Shown here piece by piece: positions 1 through 8,020 of a stretch of DNA of 64,000 nucleotides. Positions within the stretch are counted from its first letter, which is position 1; the number at the start of each line of letters is the position of its first letter. Location of the stretch: the NCBI GenBank assembly GCA_947500845.1, contig CANMTP010000009.1, positions 1 to 64,000 on the forward strand. The letters run 5' to 3'. The position numbers were made by a program, and so were the translations under genes. Origin of the DNA: an uncultured Aquimarina sp. Its GTDB lineage: Bacteria > Bacteroidota > Bacteroidia > Flavobacteriales > Flavobacteriaceae. The notes beneath the pieces are model-generated. The model was not told the origin of the DNA, made no database searches, and saw nothing but the letters and a program-made list of their open reading frames with translations.

Positions 1-109
1 TACCCAACTAAACCAAATATCAATATAGATAACCTACAAAGAATTGGGTAAGCCTTAAACCGAACTCACGTTAATTAGCGTAAGTTATTATCGGAAGGTT
101 TTTTATCTT
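1..109. other. Intergenic stretch with a 24-bp imperfect dyad
   Basis: No gene is visible. Positions 63-86 form a 24-bp imperfect inverted repeat: half AACTCACGTTAA faces half TTAGCGTAAGTT, and 20 of the 24 positions are symmetric. There is no T-tract after it on either strand, so it looks more like an operator or the end of a neighbouring signal than an intrinsic terminator. Confidence 0.4.
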
Positions 110-814
110 TTATTGATGACACTCAAAATCTGCCGAGACAATTTCGATTACAGGTTTTGGAGAAACATAAGGGATACCAAGTCCCATGCCACGTATAATA
201 AATAGTAACCCAATTACCATGATAAATACAGGAATTACTTTTTGAATATGTTGTCTTGTTTTTGCGGTCAAAAAGTTGCCTAAATAAATTGTAGTAGTCA
301 TTAAAGGAACAGTACCTAACCCAAAGAGTATCATATACAAACTACTATTTAAAATATTGGCCGAGGCGATGGCTCCAAAAACAGCCATATAAACTAATCC
401 GCAGGGTAGAAAACCATTTAAAAAGCCAATGGTTAGAAAAGTATCGGGAGTTTTCTTTTTAAGTGCTGCACCCAAAGCATTTTTTACTTTTGAAATAATT
501 GAATACATAGGTTTAGAAAAATTATACTTCAACAAAAATGAAGTTGGAATCAAAACTATAAGAATCATGAGTACGCCTATGGCTATAGAAAGTCCTTGTT
601 GCAATCCAAAAATATTAAGGCTCTTTCCTATGATTCCAAAAAATAATCCAATAATACTATAGGCTAATATCCTACCAAAATGATATAAGAATATCTGGTA
701 GAATTTTTGAAATGAATTTGATCTACTTACGGGCAGCATAAAGGCAATGGGGCCACACATTCCTATACAGTGAAAACTACCTAATAAACCTAATATGAAT
801 GCAGATAATAACAT
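110..814 (-). CDS. TauE/SafE-type (UreH_2/DsbD_2-like) membrane protein, last gene of the cco operon
   Basis: This is a 234-residue integral membrane protein with about six hydrophobic helices. The N-terminal GSFHCIGMCGP motif and a second half-repeat around GFLNGFLPCGLVY are the paired glycine/cysteine signatures of the DsbD_2/UreH_2 family, often labelled sulfite exporter TauE/SafE. It follows ccoH with no gap, so it is almost certainly co-transcribed with the cbb3 oxidase genes. In Bacteroidota this family is regularly the last gene of the cco cluster. A role in metal (probably copper) delivery or redox maturation of the oxidase is the usual inference; the substrate cannot be read from the sequence. 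Confidence 0.75.
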   Translation of the reverse strand: MLLSAFILGLLGSFHCIGMCGPIAFMLPVSRSNSFQKFYQIFLYHFGRILAYSIIGLFFGIIGKSLNIFGLQQGLSIAIGVLMILIVLIPTSFLLKYNFSKPMYSIISKVKNALGAALKKKTPDTFLTIGFLNGFLPCGLVYMAVFGAIASANILNSSLYMILFGLGTVPLMTTTIYLGNFLTAKTRQHIQKVIPVFIMVIGLLFIIRGMGLGIPYVSPKPVIEIVSADFECHQ

Positions 815-1261
815 CTAATAAGTAAAAGATTCTTTAAACAGATACAGCGTATCTAAATATGTCCAGTTGATAGTAATATTCCAACGTCCTTCTATCAGAT
901 TATTATTGGATATCGTGACTTTTGAATTTGATAGCTTGATTGGGATTTCAAAATCCAGCTTCTTGTTTGATGGTCGATACAATGATATAGTTCCGGTTAT
1001 ATCTTCATAGTTTTTATCTTCAGGAAATGTAATAACCAATCCATCAGAGGTCTTTTCTACTCTAATATTGTTTTTTAAGGCCTTAGCATTTTTTTCGGCA
1101 TCGATTTCTTTCTGAAAAGCAAGTTCTTCCTTATAATATTCTTCTGTAACCAGATCGTGTTGGTATTTATCGTTAGTATTCATTTTTACAACGAAATACA
1201 TAATAAAAGAAATGAATCCTATAAATACGAGTACAATGGCTGTTCCCCAGTTAATTTTCAT
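815..1261 (-). CDS. ccoH: FixH/CcoH-like cbb3 oxidase assembly protein
   Basis: This is a 148-residue protein with one N-terminal membrane helix (about residues 6-24) followed by a soluble extracytoplasmic domain, the FixH/CcoH layout. YYKEELAFQKEID is the typical segment just after the membrane anchor. FixH/CcoH proteins help assemble or stabilise cbb3 oxidase. An upstream in-frame start would add 19 polar residues before the helix; I chose the internal ATG (MKINWGTA) because it places the anchor at the N-terminus as usual. It sits between ccoG and the TauE-like gene in the operon order expected for Bacteroidota. Confidence 0.8.
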   Translation of the reverse strand: MKINWGTAIVLVFIGFISFIMYFVVKMNTNDKYQHDLVTEEYYKEELAFQKEIDAEKNAKALKNNIRVEKTSDGLVITFPEDKNYEDITGTISLYRPSNKKLDFEIPIKLSNSKVTISNNNLIEGRWNITINWTYLDTLYLFKESFTY

Positions 1262-1515
1262 AATGTTTAGTTTTTTGGTGTGTGAGTTTTTGAGAGATGA
1301 GGTTTTTACTTTTGGCACACATACTCATCTTCTTCTTTACAATGTTACTCTCGTTTTTCTTTATTTTTTATTTTGTTATAATCTGATTATTAATGTTTTG
1401 TGGGATGATTTGGTAGAGCACTTCTTCATGCATAGCTCAAATTCAGAATCCCTAATCCGTTGTATTGGAGCCACTCACAAACTCAAAGAGAAGCGTCCTA
1501 AAAATACTCACATAC

Positions 1516-2940
1516 TTATTTATAACTTCTAGGCCCTAAAAAAGCTGTTGTAGTAGTTTCGATTAACTCATCATTACTATAAACACCTATTTTGACTTTA
1601 TCTTTATCACCACTAAGCGCCGATGCATTTACTTCTATAAACAATGTTCCTTCAGCTAAGCCTTGTTTTGGAACCATAAAATTTTGATGTGTTACCAATT
1701 CAATCTTTCCTTTATGTGATAATAATTTAAAGTGAACATCTTCAATATCATCAGTAGTTTTATTAACTAATTTATAAGTATATACATTACTAATGATATT
1801 ATTTTCTTTTCTTTCATAAAGTTGCCCTGGTAGTCTAAGGATATTGGCTTCAACATCATTTCTAAGAAATAACATCCCGATTAATACCCCTGTAAGTATA
1901 GTGAGCACTGCGCTATATCCCTTTAACCTTGGCGTAAATTCGAACTTTACCTTTTTAGCAATATTCTCTTCACTTGCATATCGTATTAATCCTTTAGGAA
2001 GATGTACACTTTCCATCATGTGATCACAAGCATCAATACATGCGGTACAATTCACACATTCTAATTGTGTCCCGTTACGAATATCAATTCCGGTAGGGCA
2101 TACATGCACACATTGAAAACAATCAATGCAATCTCCCTTTCCGGTAGATGGCCGATCCTCATTCTTTTTAAATTTTGCTCGGCCAGCTTCTTTTTCTCCT
2201 CGTTTATAATCATAAGCGACTACAATTGATTTTGAATCCAGTAACACACCCTGTAATCTCCCGTATGGACAGGCGATAATACAAACCTGTTCTCGAAACC
2301 ATGCAAATACAAAATAGAAGACAGCAGTAAATATGAGTAATGAGATTAAAGTGCTTATATGTTTAAAAGGGCCATCTATAAAGATATATTGAATCAGGTT
2401 ATCGCTTCCGATAAGATAGGCCAAAAATACATTAGCAATCAAGAAAGAGATAATGAAGAATATAATCCACTTTGTTACCCGTTTTCTTATTTTTTCTGAA
2501 TTCCAGGGTTGTTTATCCAGTCGAATTTGTTTACCGCGATCTCCCTCGATCCAATATTCAATTCTGCGAAAAACCATTTCCATAAAAATGGTTTGCGGGC
2601 ATACCCAACCACAAAATAGTCTTCCAAAGGCTACAGTAAAAAAAGTGATAAATATTACCCCTATGATCATAGAGATTACAAATAAATGAAAATCTTGTGG
2701 CCAAAAGGGAGCACCAAAAACATTGAATCGTCTTTCTAAAACATTGAAAAGTAAAAATTGGTTACCATTAATTTTGATGAAGGGCGCCGCAAATAGAAAT
2801 ATTAACAATCCATAACTCACCCATTTGCGATATTCATAAAACTTACCACTTGGTTTTTTTGGATACACCCAAGCACGCTTGCCCTCTTCATTTACTGTAG
2901 CAATCGAATCTCTAAATTTTTCGTTTGTGGGTGTTTCCAA
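1516..2940 (-). CDS. ccoG: Cbb3 oxidase accessory iron-sulfur protein CcoG/FixG
   Basis: The 474-residue protein matches the full CcoG/FixG/RdxA layout. Membrane helices carry the paired motifs C110GWVCP and C220IIACP. They are followed by a bacterial dicluster ferredoxin region with eight cysteines (271, 274, 277, 281 and 295, 298, 301, 305), then another helix (about 340-360) and a C-terminal Ig-like FixG domain. CcoG is a copper-oxidation-state or electron-transfer accessory factor for cbb3 oxidase biogenesis. A repeat-bearing gap of 118 bp separates it from ccoP, and about 250 bp without a gene separates it from ccoH. All genes read the same way, so it remains part of the cco unit. Confidence 0.95.
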   Translation of the reverse strand: METPTNEKFRDSIATVNEEGKRAWVYPKKPSGKFYEYRKWVSYGLLIFLFAAPFIKINGNQFLLFNVLERRFNVFGAPFWPQDFHLFVISMIIGVIFITFFTVAFGRLFCGWVCPQTIFMEMVFRRIEYWIEGDRGKQIRLDKQPWNSEKIRKRVTKWIIFFIISFLIANVFLAYLIGSDNLIQYIFIDGPFKHISTLISLLIFTAVFYFVFAWFREQVCIIACPYGRLQGVLLDSKSIVVAYDYKRGEKEAGRAKFKKNEDRPSTGKGDCIDCFQCVHVCPTGIDIRNGTQLECVNCTACIDACDHMMESVHLPKGLIRYASEENIAKKVKFEFTPRLKGYSAVLTILTGVLIGMLFLRNDVEANILRLPGQLYERKENNIISNVYTYKLVNKTTDDIEDVHFKLLSHKGKIELVTHQNFMVPKQGLAEGTLFIEVNASALSGDKDKVKIGVYSNDELIETTTTAFLGPRSYK

Positions 2941-2970
2941 AGGAGCAAGTATTTATCATTATTAAAGATT

Positions 2971-3050
2971 CCTTCTCTTTGGGGAGAAGGTTAGGATGAG
3001 GGGTTTGTATTAAACACTCTCACCTTAATCTTCTCCCTCGATGGAGAGGA
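2971..3050. repeat. Imperfect inverted repeat between ccoP and ccoG
   Basis: The left arm (2971-3003, containing GGGGAGAAGGTTAGGATGAG) and the reverse complement of the right arm (about 3018-3050, containing GGGAGAAGATTAAGGTGAG) are clearly related, giving a large imperfect hairpin. Sequences of this kind are common dispersed intergenic repeats in bacteria. It could stabilise or partly terminate the ccoNOQP transcript before ccoG, which would lower assembly-factor expression relative to the oxidase. Confidence 0.6.
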
Positions 3051-3058
3051 AACATTCG

Positions 3059-4015
3059 TTATTCGTTTAATACTACAGCGGTCGAATCAGAAACTGTTTT
3101 CTGAATTTCTTCTTTTGGAGCTTCTTCTTTTGGAGTATCGGGATCAATCCAGATTTCTCCCTGAGCTTCTTTAGGCTCTGCAGGAGTCGTTCCTACTAAT
3201 GTAAGTAGATAACTTGCTACCTGAGCCATTTCAACAGGTTTTAAAGTTTGTTTCCATGCGACCATTCCTTTGCCATCTCGTCCTCCTTCAGAAATGGTGC
3301 GGAATACATTTTTAATTCCACCTCCCAAGATCCAATACTCATCGGTAAGATTAGGCCCTATTCCTCCACCTCCATCAGCTTTATGGCATGCCACGCAGTT
3401 AGTAGTGAAGATAGCTTTTCCTGCACTTAGATCAGACGCATCTGTAAGTAAGGTAACGGTATTTACATCGACCAGATCTTTGGCAGTTTTCTTATATTCT
3501 TCAATAGCAATTTTGGCCTCTGCTACTTCGGTTTCATACTCTTCTGTCTGAGTGTAATCATTAAACACATGAAAACGAGCTAAGTATATTACTCCAAAGA
3601 CAATAGTAGCATAAAAACCGTATACCCACCAAGGTGGTAAGTTATTGTCTAACTCTTTGATGCCATCATAGTTATGATCCAGAATGATTTCTTCTTCTTC
3701 TTCAACCGGTTTACTATCCAGAAGTTTTAAATAGGTATCTTTGGCCCATCTAAATTGCTTATCTTTTTTAGTTTTTTCGACAAGAAGATATCGTTCTTGC
3801 GCTTCAGGTTTTAATGACCTGAATAAAATGGTTTTTAATGCCTCTACACTAATTTCTATGGCTATCATAAAGAGTAAAACCATTCCTAAGATCAACCAGG
3901 TTAGTGGTTGAGCAATAAATGCAGATTGATCTCCTGATGCTACAGTGAGTTCAATCAGAATATAAGTAATCAATAAAAAGACAATAACTCTTATGTAGGA
4001 TGCTGTACTTCTCAT
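3059..4015 (-). CDS. ccoP: Cbb3 oxidase subunit CcoP with a single c-type haem motif
   Basis: The 318-residue protein has two N-terminal hydrophobic helices (about 10-27 and 38-57), the FixP_N-type segment NNLPPWWVYGFYATIVFGVIY around 124-144, and one cytochrome c domain with CVACH at 207-211. A candidate axial methionine lies in KGMVAW. Proteobacterial CcoP carries two haem c motifs, and only one CxxCH is present here. The C-terminus is a Pro/Glu/Lys-rich tail. It overlaps ccoQ by 4 nt (ATGA), so the two are translationally coupled. Its role is electron entry from soluble cytochromes into the oxidase. Confidence 0.93.
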   Translation of the reverse strand: MRSTASYIRVIVFLLITYILIELTVASGDQSAFIAQPLTWLILGMVLLFMIAIEISVEALKTILFRSLKPEAQERYLLVEKTKKDKQFRWAKDTYLKLLDSKPVEEEEEIILDHNYDGIKELDNNLPPWWVYGFYATIVFGVIYLARFHVFNDYTQTEEYETEVAEAKIAIEEYKKTAKDLVDVNTVTLLTDASDLSAGKAIFTTNCVACHKADGGGGIGPNLTDEYWILGGGIKNVFRTISEGGRDGKGMVAWKQTLKPVEMAQVASYLLTLVGTTPAEPKEAQGEIWIDPDTPKEEAPKEEIQKTVSDSTAVVLNE

Positions 4016-4197
4016 AGTTGAATATCGTTTTCAGTTTCTAATGGAATGTTGCTCACTTCTTTAATATGTTCTTTTTTTGCGGTGAAAACCCACCAGAACA
4101 ATACGGCAAAGAAGATGAAAAATATAAGTAGGGAAATCATAGGATAAATTTCAATACCTTCGATACTTTCCATATGGCCTTTTACAAATTTTAGCAT
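4012..4197 (-). CDS. ccoQ: Cbb3 oxidase subunit CcoQ
   Basis: A 61-residue protein with one membrane helix (about residues 19-37) and a charged tail, fitting the small CcoQ/FixQ subunit that stabilises the cbb3 complex. It lies 4 nt after the ccoNO fusion gene and overlaps ccoP by 4 nt. The sequence is too short and variable for a motif-based call, so the assignment rests on size, topology and operon position. Confidence 0.8.
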   Translation of the reverse strand: MLKFVKGHMESIEGIEIYPMISLLIFFIFFAVLFWWVFTAKKEHIKEVSNIPLETENDIQL

Positions 4198-4201
4198 GGC
4201 T

Positions 4202-6409
4202 TTATTCTTTATTTTGAACTATAGTTTCTTCGTTTTCGGTTTTTACCTTGATATCGGTTCCTAATCGTTGTATGTATGCAATTAGGGCAACGACCTCGCG
4301 GTCACGCATCTCTATAAAATCCAATCCATTTTCTTTTGCGTATTTTTTGTCGGCTTCATAGGTCTTGGCAAAATCAGGATCGGTATACAAGTTCTTTTCG
4401 ATTTGCGTTGCTTGTTCATCCATCCATTGCTGTGCCCTGGTAATCTCTTCTGGAGTATAAGGGACCCCAAGAGTTACCATAGCTTCCATCTTGGATTCTG
4501 TTTGAGAGCGATCCAGCTTGTTTTGTATTAACCATTTATAACTTGGCATAATAGATCCTGATGAGGTGCTTTGCGGGTCATAAAAATGATTGAGATGCCA
4601 ATTATCTGAGTATTTTCCACCAATACGCATCAAATCAGGTCCTGTACGTTTACTTCCCCACAGGAAAGGATGATCGTATACATATTCTCCAGCTTTAGAA
4701 TACTCGCCATATCGTTCTACTTCACTTCTAAAGGGGCGAATCATCTGTGAATGACAAGACACGCAGCTTTCTCTGATATAAAGATCTCTACCTTCTAACT
4801 CGAGAGGAGTATAAGGTTTAACACTGGTTATAGTAGGAATATTTGAATCTACCATTAATGTAGGGATGATTTGTACCGCACCACCAATAAGAATAGCAAT
4901 AGTAGCAAAGATAGTCAGTTTTACAGGTCTTCTTTCTAACCAGGTATGATATCCTTCTTTAGCAGTTCTATGTCTGGTTACCTTTGTAAGTGGAGCAGCT
5001 TCTGCTAATTCATCGGTTACTTCACTACCACTTCTTACTGTTTTAACTACGTTATATAGCATAATGAAGATTCCGAAGATATAGATGCTTCCACCAATGG
5101 CACGCATCCAATACATTGGAATAATTTCGTTTACAGTTTCTAAAAAGTTACCATATACTAAACTTCCGTCAGGATTAAATTGTTTCCACATAGACGCTTG
5201 TACAAATCCGGCAACATACATTGGTAATGCGTACATAATAATTCCTAAGGTACCCAGCCAGAAATGAGCATTTGCCAATCCATTAGACCATAATTTGGTT
5301 TTGAACAACCTGGGAATTAACCAATAGGCCATCCCAAAAGTTAAGAATCCGTTCCATGCCAAAGCTCCTACGTGTACATGGGCAATCACCCAGTCACTGA
5401 AGTGTGCTATTGCATTTACATTTTTTAGCGAAAGCATAGGTCCTTCAAAAGTAGCCATACCATATCCTGTAATAGCCACTACCATAAATTTCAATACAGG
5501 ATCTGTGCGCACTTTATCCCAAGCACCTCTAAGGGTAAGTAATCCATTGATCATACCTCCCCAGGATGGAGCAATAAGCATCACCGAAAAGGCAACACCA
5601 AGATTTTGAGCCCAATCTGGCAACGATGAATATAACAGGTGATGGGGACCAGCCCAGATATAAATAAATATCAATGACCAGAAATGTACAATAGATAATC
5701 GGTATGAATATACAGGTCGATTAGCAGCTTTTGGAATGAAATAGTACATTAACCCTAAGAAAGGAGTCGTGAGAAAAAATGCTACTGCATTGTGCCCGTA
5801 CCACCATTGTACTAAGGCATCTTGCACCCCAGCATAAACAGAATAACTTTTTAATGCACTTATTGGTAATTCAAGGCTGTTAAAAATATGAAGAACAGCA
5901 ACTGTCACTACGGTAGCGAGATAAAACCATATAGCGACATATAGATGACGTTGTCTTCTTTTTAGAATGGTTCCGATAAGGTTCCATCCAAAAACAACCC
6001 AGATAATAGCAATGGCAATATCAAATGGCCATTCTAGCTCTGCATACTCTTTTGAAGTAGTAAATCCCAAGGGTAACGTAATGGCGGCACCTACAATGAT
6101 TAACTGCCATCCCCAAAAGTTAATATTACTAAGCACATCACTAAACATTCTGGCTTTAAGTAAACGCTGGGTAGAATAATATACCCCGGCATAAATAGCA
6201 TTACCAACAAAAGCAAAGATAACAGCATTGGTATGCAATGGTCTTAATCGACCAAAACTCAGCCAGGAGATACCATCTGTAAGATTAGGGAATAAAAACA
6301 TAAATGCCAGTAGTAGACCAACCGACATCCCGACAACACCCCAAAGCATTGTGGCATACAAGAATTTTTTTACGATTTTGTTATCGTAATAGAATTTTTC
6401 CATTTCCAT
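4202..6409 (-). CDS. ccoNO: Fused cbb3 oxidase subunits I and II (CcoN-CcoO)
   Basis: A single 735-residue chain holds the catalytic subunit CcoN (about 1-460) and the mono-haem subunit CcoO (about 490-735). The CcoN part has the conserved histidines of a haem-copper oxidase: RPLHTNA (H59), WYGHNAVAF (H206, CuB region), AGPHHLLYS (H256/H257) and DWVIAHVHVGALAWN. The CcoO part has an anchor helix near 500-515, the haem motif CVSCH at 549-553 and the conserved SQMIRPF. I chose the ATG one base after the ccoS stop rather than an upstream in-frame start that would run 114 nt into ccoS. It reduces oxygen to water with high affinity. Confidence 0.96.
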   Translation of the reverse strand: MEMEKFYYDNKIVKKFLYATMLWGVVGMSVGLLLAFMFLFPNLTDGISWLSFGRLRPLHTNAVIFAFVGNAIYAGVYYSTQRLLKARMFSDVLSNINFWGWQLIIVGAAITLPLGFTTSKEYAELEWPFDIAIAIIWVVFGWNLIGTILKRRQRHLYVAIWFYLATVVTVAVLHIFNSLELPISALKSYSVYAGVQDALVQWWYGHNAVAFFLTTPFLGLMYYFIPKAANRPVYSYRLSIVHFWSLIFIYIWAGPHHLLYSSLPDWAQNLGVAFSVMLIAPSWGGMINGLLTLRGAWDKVRTDPVLKFMVVAITGYGMATFEGPMLSLKNVNAIAHFSDWVIAHVHVGALAWNGFLTFGMAYWLIPRLFKTKLWSNGLANAHFWLGTLGIIMYALPMYVAGFVQASMWKQFNPDGSLVYGNFLETVNEIIPMYWMRAIGGSIYIFGIFIMLYNVVKTVRSGSEVTDELAEAAPLTKVTRHRTAKEGYHTWLERRPVKLTIFATIAILIGGAVQIIPTLMVDSNIPTITSVKPYTPLELEGRDLYIRESCVSCHSQMIRPFRSEVERYGEYSKAGEYVYDHPFLWGSKRTGPDLMRIGGKYSDNWHLNHFYDPQSTSSGSIMPSYKWLIQNKLDRSQTESKMEAMVTLGVPYTPEEITRAQQWMDEQATQIEKNLYTDPDFAKTYEADKKYAKENGLDFIEMRDREVVALIAYIQRLGTDIKVKTENEETIVQNKE

Positions 6410-6410
6410 T

Positions 6411-6605
6411 TTAAGATTGTTTAGTTTTAGTGGGTATAGAAGATTTTTCTTTAGGTTCTTTGACAAGTTCGTCCTCAAAAAGCATTCGTATTGAAGGCGT
6501 ATAAACATCGTCATATTGACCATTTCTTACCGAAAAGATAAATGCCACAAAAAAGATGATGGCAACAACAATACTAATAGTTAAGAGTACATAAATAACA
6601 CCCAT
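6411..6605 (-). CDS. ccoS: Cbb3 oxidase maturation protein CcoS
   Basis: A 64-residue protein with one N-terminal membrane helix (about 4-24), then the short conserved stretch GQYDDVYTPSIRMLFEDE that marks CcoS. CcoS is needed for cofactor insertion (copper and haem) into cbb3 oxidase. It is the first gene of the cco operon, about 50 bp downstream of a Crp/Fnr-type dyad, and is followed directly by ccoNO. Confidence 0.92.
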   Translation of the reverse strand: MGVIYVLLTISIVVAIIFFVAFIFSVRNGQYDDVYTPSIRMLFEDELVKEPKEKSSIPTKTKQS

Positions 6606-6623
6606 ACTTGTCTTGATTATGCA

Positions 6624-6667
6624 CCAAAAGTATGTGTGAACATTTTCTTAAAAAATGACATTTGTCA
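6624..6667 (-). promoter_or_regulatory. ccoS promoter with Crp/Fnr-type box
   Basis: On the minus strand TACTTTTG (6624-6631) is a perfect Bacteroidota -7 box (TAnnTTTG). The dyad TGACATTTGTCA (6656-6667) is centred 34 bp upstream of it. That distance is what a class II Crp/Fnr activator uses (about -41 from the start site). It would drive the whole cco operon. Confidence 0.75.
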
Positions 6668-6688
6668 GGTTTTATTCCCAATTGGTAA

Positions 6689-8020
6689 TTATTGAAGTTT
6701 AAACTGATACTGCAACACCAACATCCATTTACGTTTATTTACTTCTAGTTCATTTGTCGTGTCCAAAAAGATAGGCCTATTTTGGGCGTTAAAGCTGAAT
6801 TTAGATAAATGTCCGTTCAGATACCAGTTAATTCCCAAGTCATAATAAAATAAGGGATCTTCGAGTCGTTCAAAATCTGAATTTTGAAACATAATATAGG
6901 GTTGTAATTGTCCGTGGTTTTTTGATTTTCCCATAGGAGCAAAAAGATATCCCAATTGTGTAAGAAAAGTATCACCCGTTCCTAAACGAGGAAAAGTGTT
7001 TCCTCTTCCGTTAAAAGAACTCAAATTAGGATCTATACCATTGGCAGGATTATTGGCACCAATCTGTCTCAGGTAATTAGGGCCAAAATGATAATTGAAA
7101 TATGCTATGTAGCTTGTAAAACTAGTTTTTTTGGATACCTTAATAGGAATATCGATAAATAGATCAGTTGCAAACAATAACATGTTATGATATGATACGT
7201 TTCCCTGATCTAATGACCACAATGCATCCTGTTGCAGGTTGAAGCCAACGCCCAGATTGAAAACTTTTTTAGAACTTAAATAACTTCCCACATGCGAGAA
7301 TGTTCTATTACTTTCCTGATCAAAGAATTCATATTTTAAGTATCCTGCATACTTTAAATTGGGTTTGTTATCTGTAATTCTAGCTATTCCTTCAGTTGGA
7401 TTAGGATCAAAAGATCTGCTGTTTTGAGCAGTGAATGGTTTTGCAACTACAAAGCGATAATCAAATTTATTGATCTTTCCTTTAACATAGATACTAAGTT
7501 TTCGAGTGAGATCGTCTGTTTCATTTAAGGTAGGAAGCGCCACAAAAGGCAGATCATATGTCATTTGCTTCGAACTGTTGGGAGATGTATAACGTGATAA
7601 ACCATCCCAGGCAGATTTACCAACCCCGACCGAAAACTCACGCGAAAAATTATATTCTGCATATACATCTAAAAGATCTATTGAGGTTCCTCTGGGAGAA
7701 AGGTAATTAAGGTTATTCACTCCCAATTGTATAAAAGCAAATAATTTGTCTGATGGTTTTAGTTGAAAAGCTAATCTAAACCTTCTTATAGAAAGATCTT
7801 TCGTAAGGTCTTCGGGTTTGTCATTTACCAAAGTGCCTGGATTATTTTCGGTGATTCTACCCCAAAACTGAACAAAGGTACTTAGTTTTGCCCAATGTAT
7901 TTTTTCAGTATTCAAATGGTAAATAAGAGGGCTATTCTTTTCTTGATTTTGGGCGAAGCCAGAAAAAGAAATTATCAAAACACATAGAACTAAGTTGTAT
8001 TTTAAAATAAAATCTTTCAT
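6689..8020 (-). CDS. Outer-membrane porin-like beta-barrel protein, paralogue 2
   Basis: A 443-residue exported protein. I chose the start at MKDFILKYNL, where a signal peptide ending near GFAQ begins, and which overlaps the upstream paralogue by 4 nt. The rest is rich in alternating aromatic and polar residues and Asn/Gly turns and ends in an aromatic strand (VLQYQFKLQ), typical of an outer-membrane barrel. It aligns along its whole length with the preceding gene, sharing NYLSPRGTS, LLDVYAEY-like and PNYLRQIGANNPA-like blocks. The substrate is unknown. Neighbouring PEP carboxykinase and an SLC13 anion transporter make an organic-acid or anion substrate possible, but that is a guess. Confidence 0.65.
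   Translation of the reverse strand: MKDFILKYNLVLCVLIISFSGFAQNQEKNSPLIYHLNTEKIHWAKLSTFVQFWGRITENNPGTLVNDKPEDLTKDLSIRRFRLAFQLKPSDKLFAFIQLGVNNLNYLSPRGTSIDLLDVYAEYNFSREFSVGVGKSAWDGLSRYTSPNSSKQMTYDLPFVALPTLNETDDLTRKLSIYVKGKINKFDYRFVVAKPFTAQNSRSFDPNPTEGIARITDNKPNLKYAGYLKYEFFDQESNRTFSHVGSYLSSKKVFNLGVGFNLQQDALWSLDQGNVSYHNMLLFATDLFIDIPIKVSKKTSFTSYIAYFNYHFGPNYLRQIGANNPANGIDPNLSSFNGRGNTFPRLGTGDTFLTQLGYLFAPMGKSKNHGQLQPYIMFQNSDFERLEDPLFYYDLGINWYLNGHLSKFSFNAQNRPIFLDTTNELEVNKRKWMLVLQYQFKLQ

Noticed and set aside
1212..1532. Plus-strand frame across the ccoH-ccoG gap
   Set aside because: It overlaps ccoH on the other strand, has no family resemblance and has an unlikely composition.
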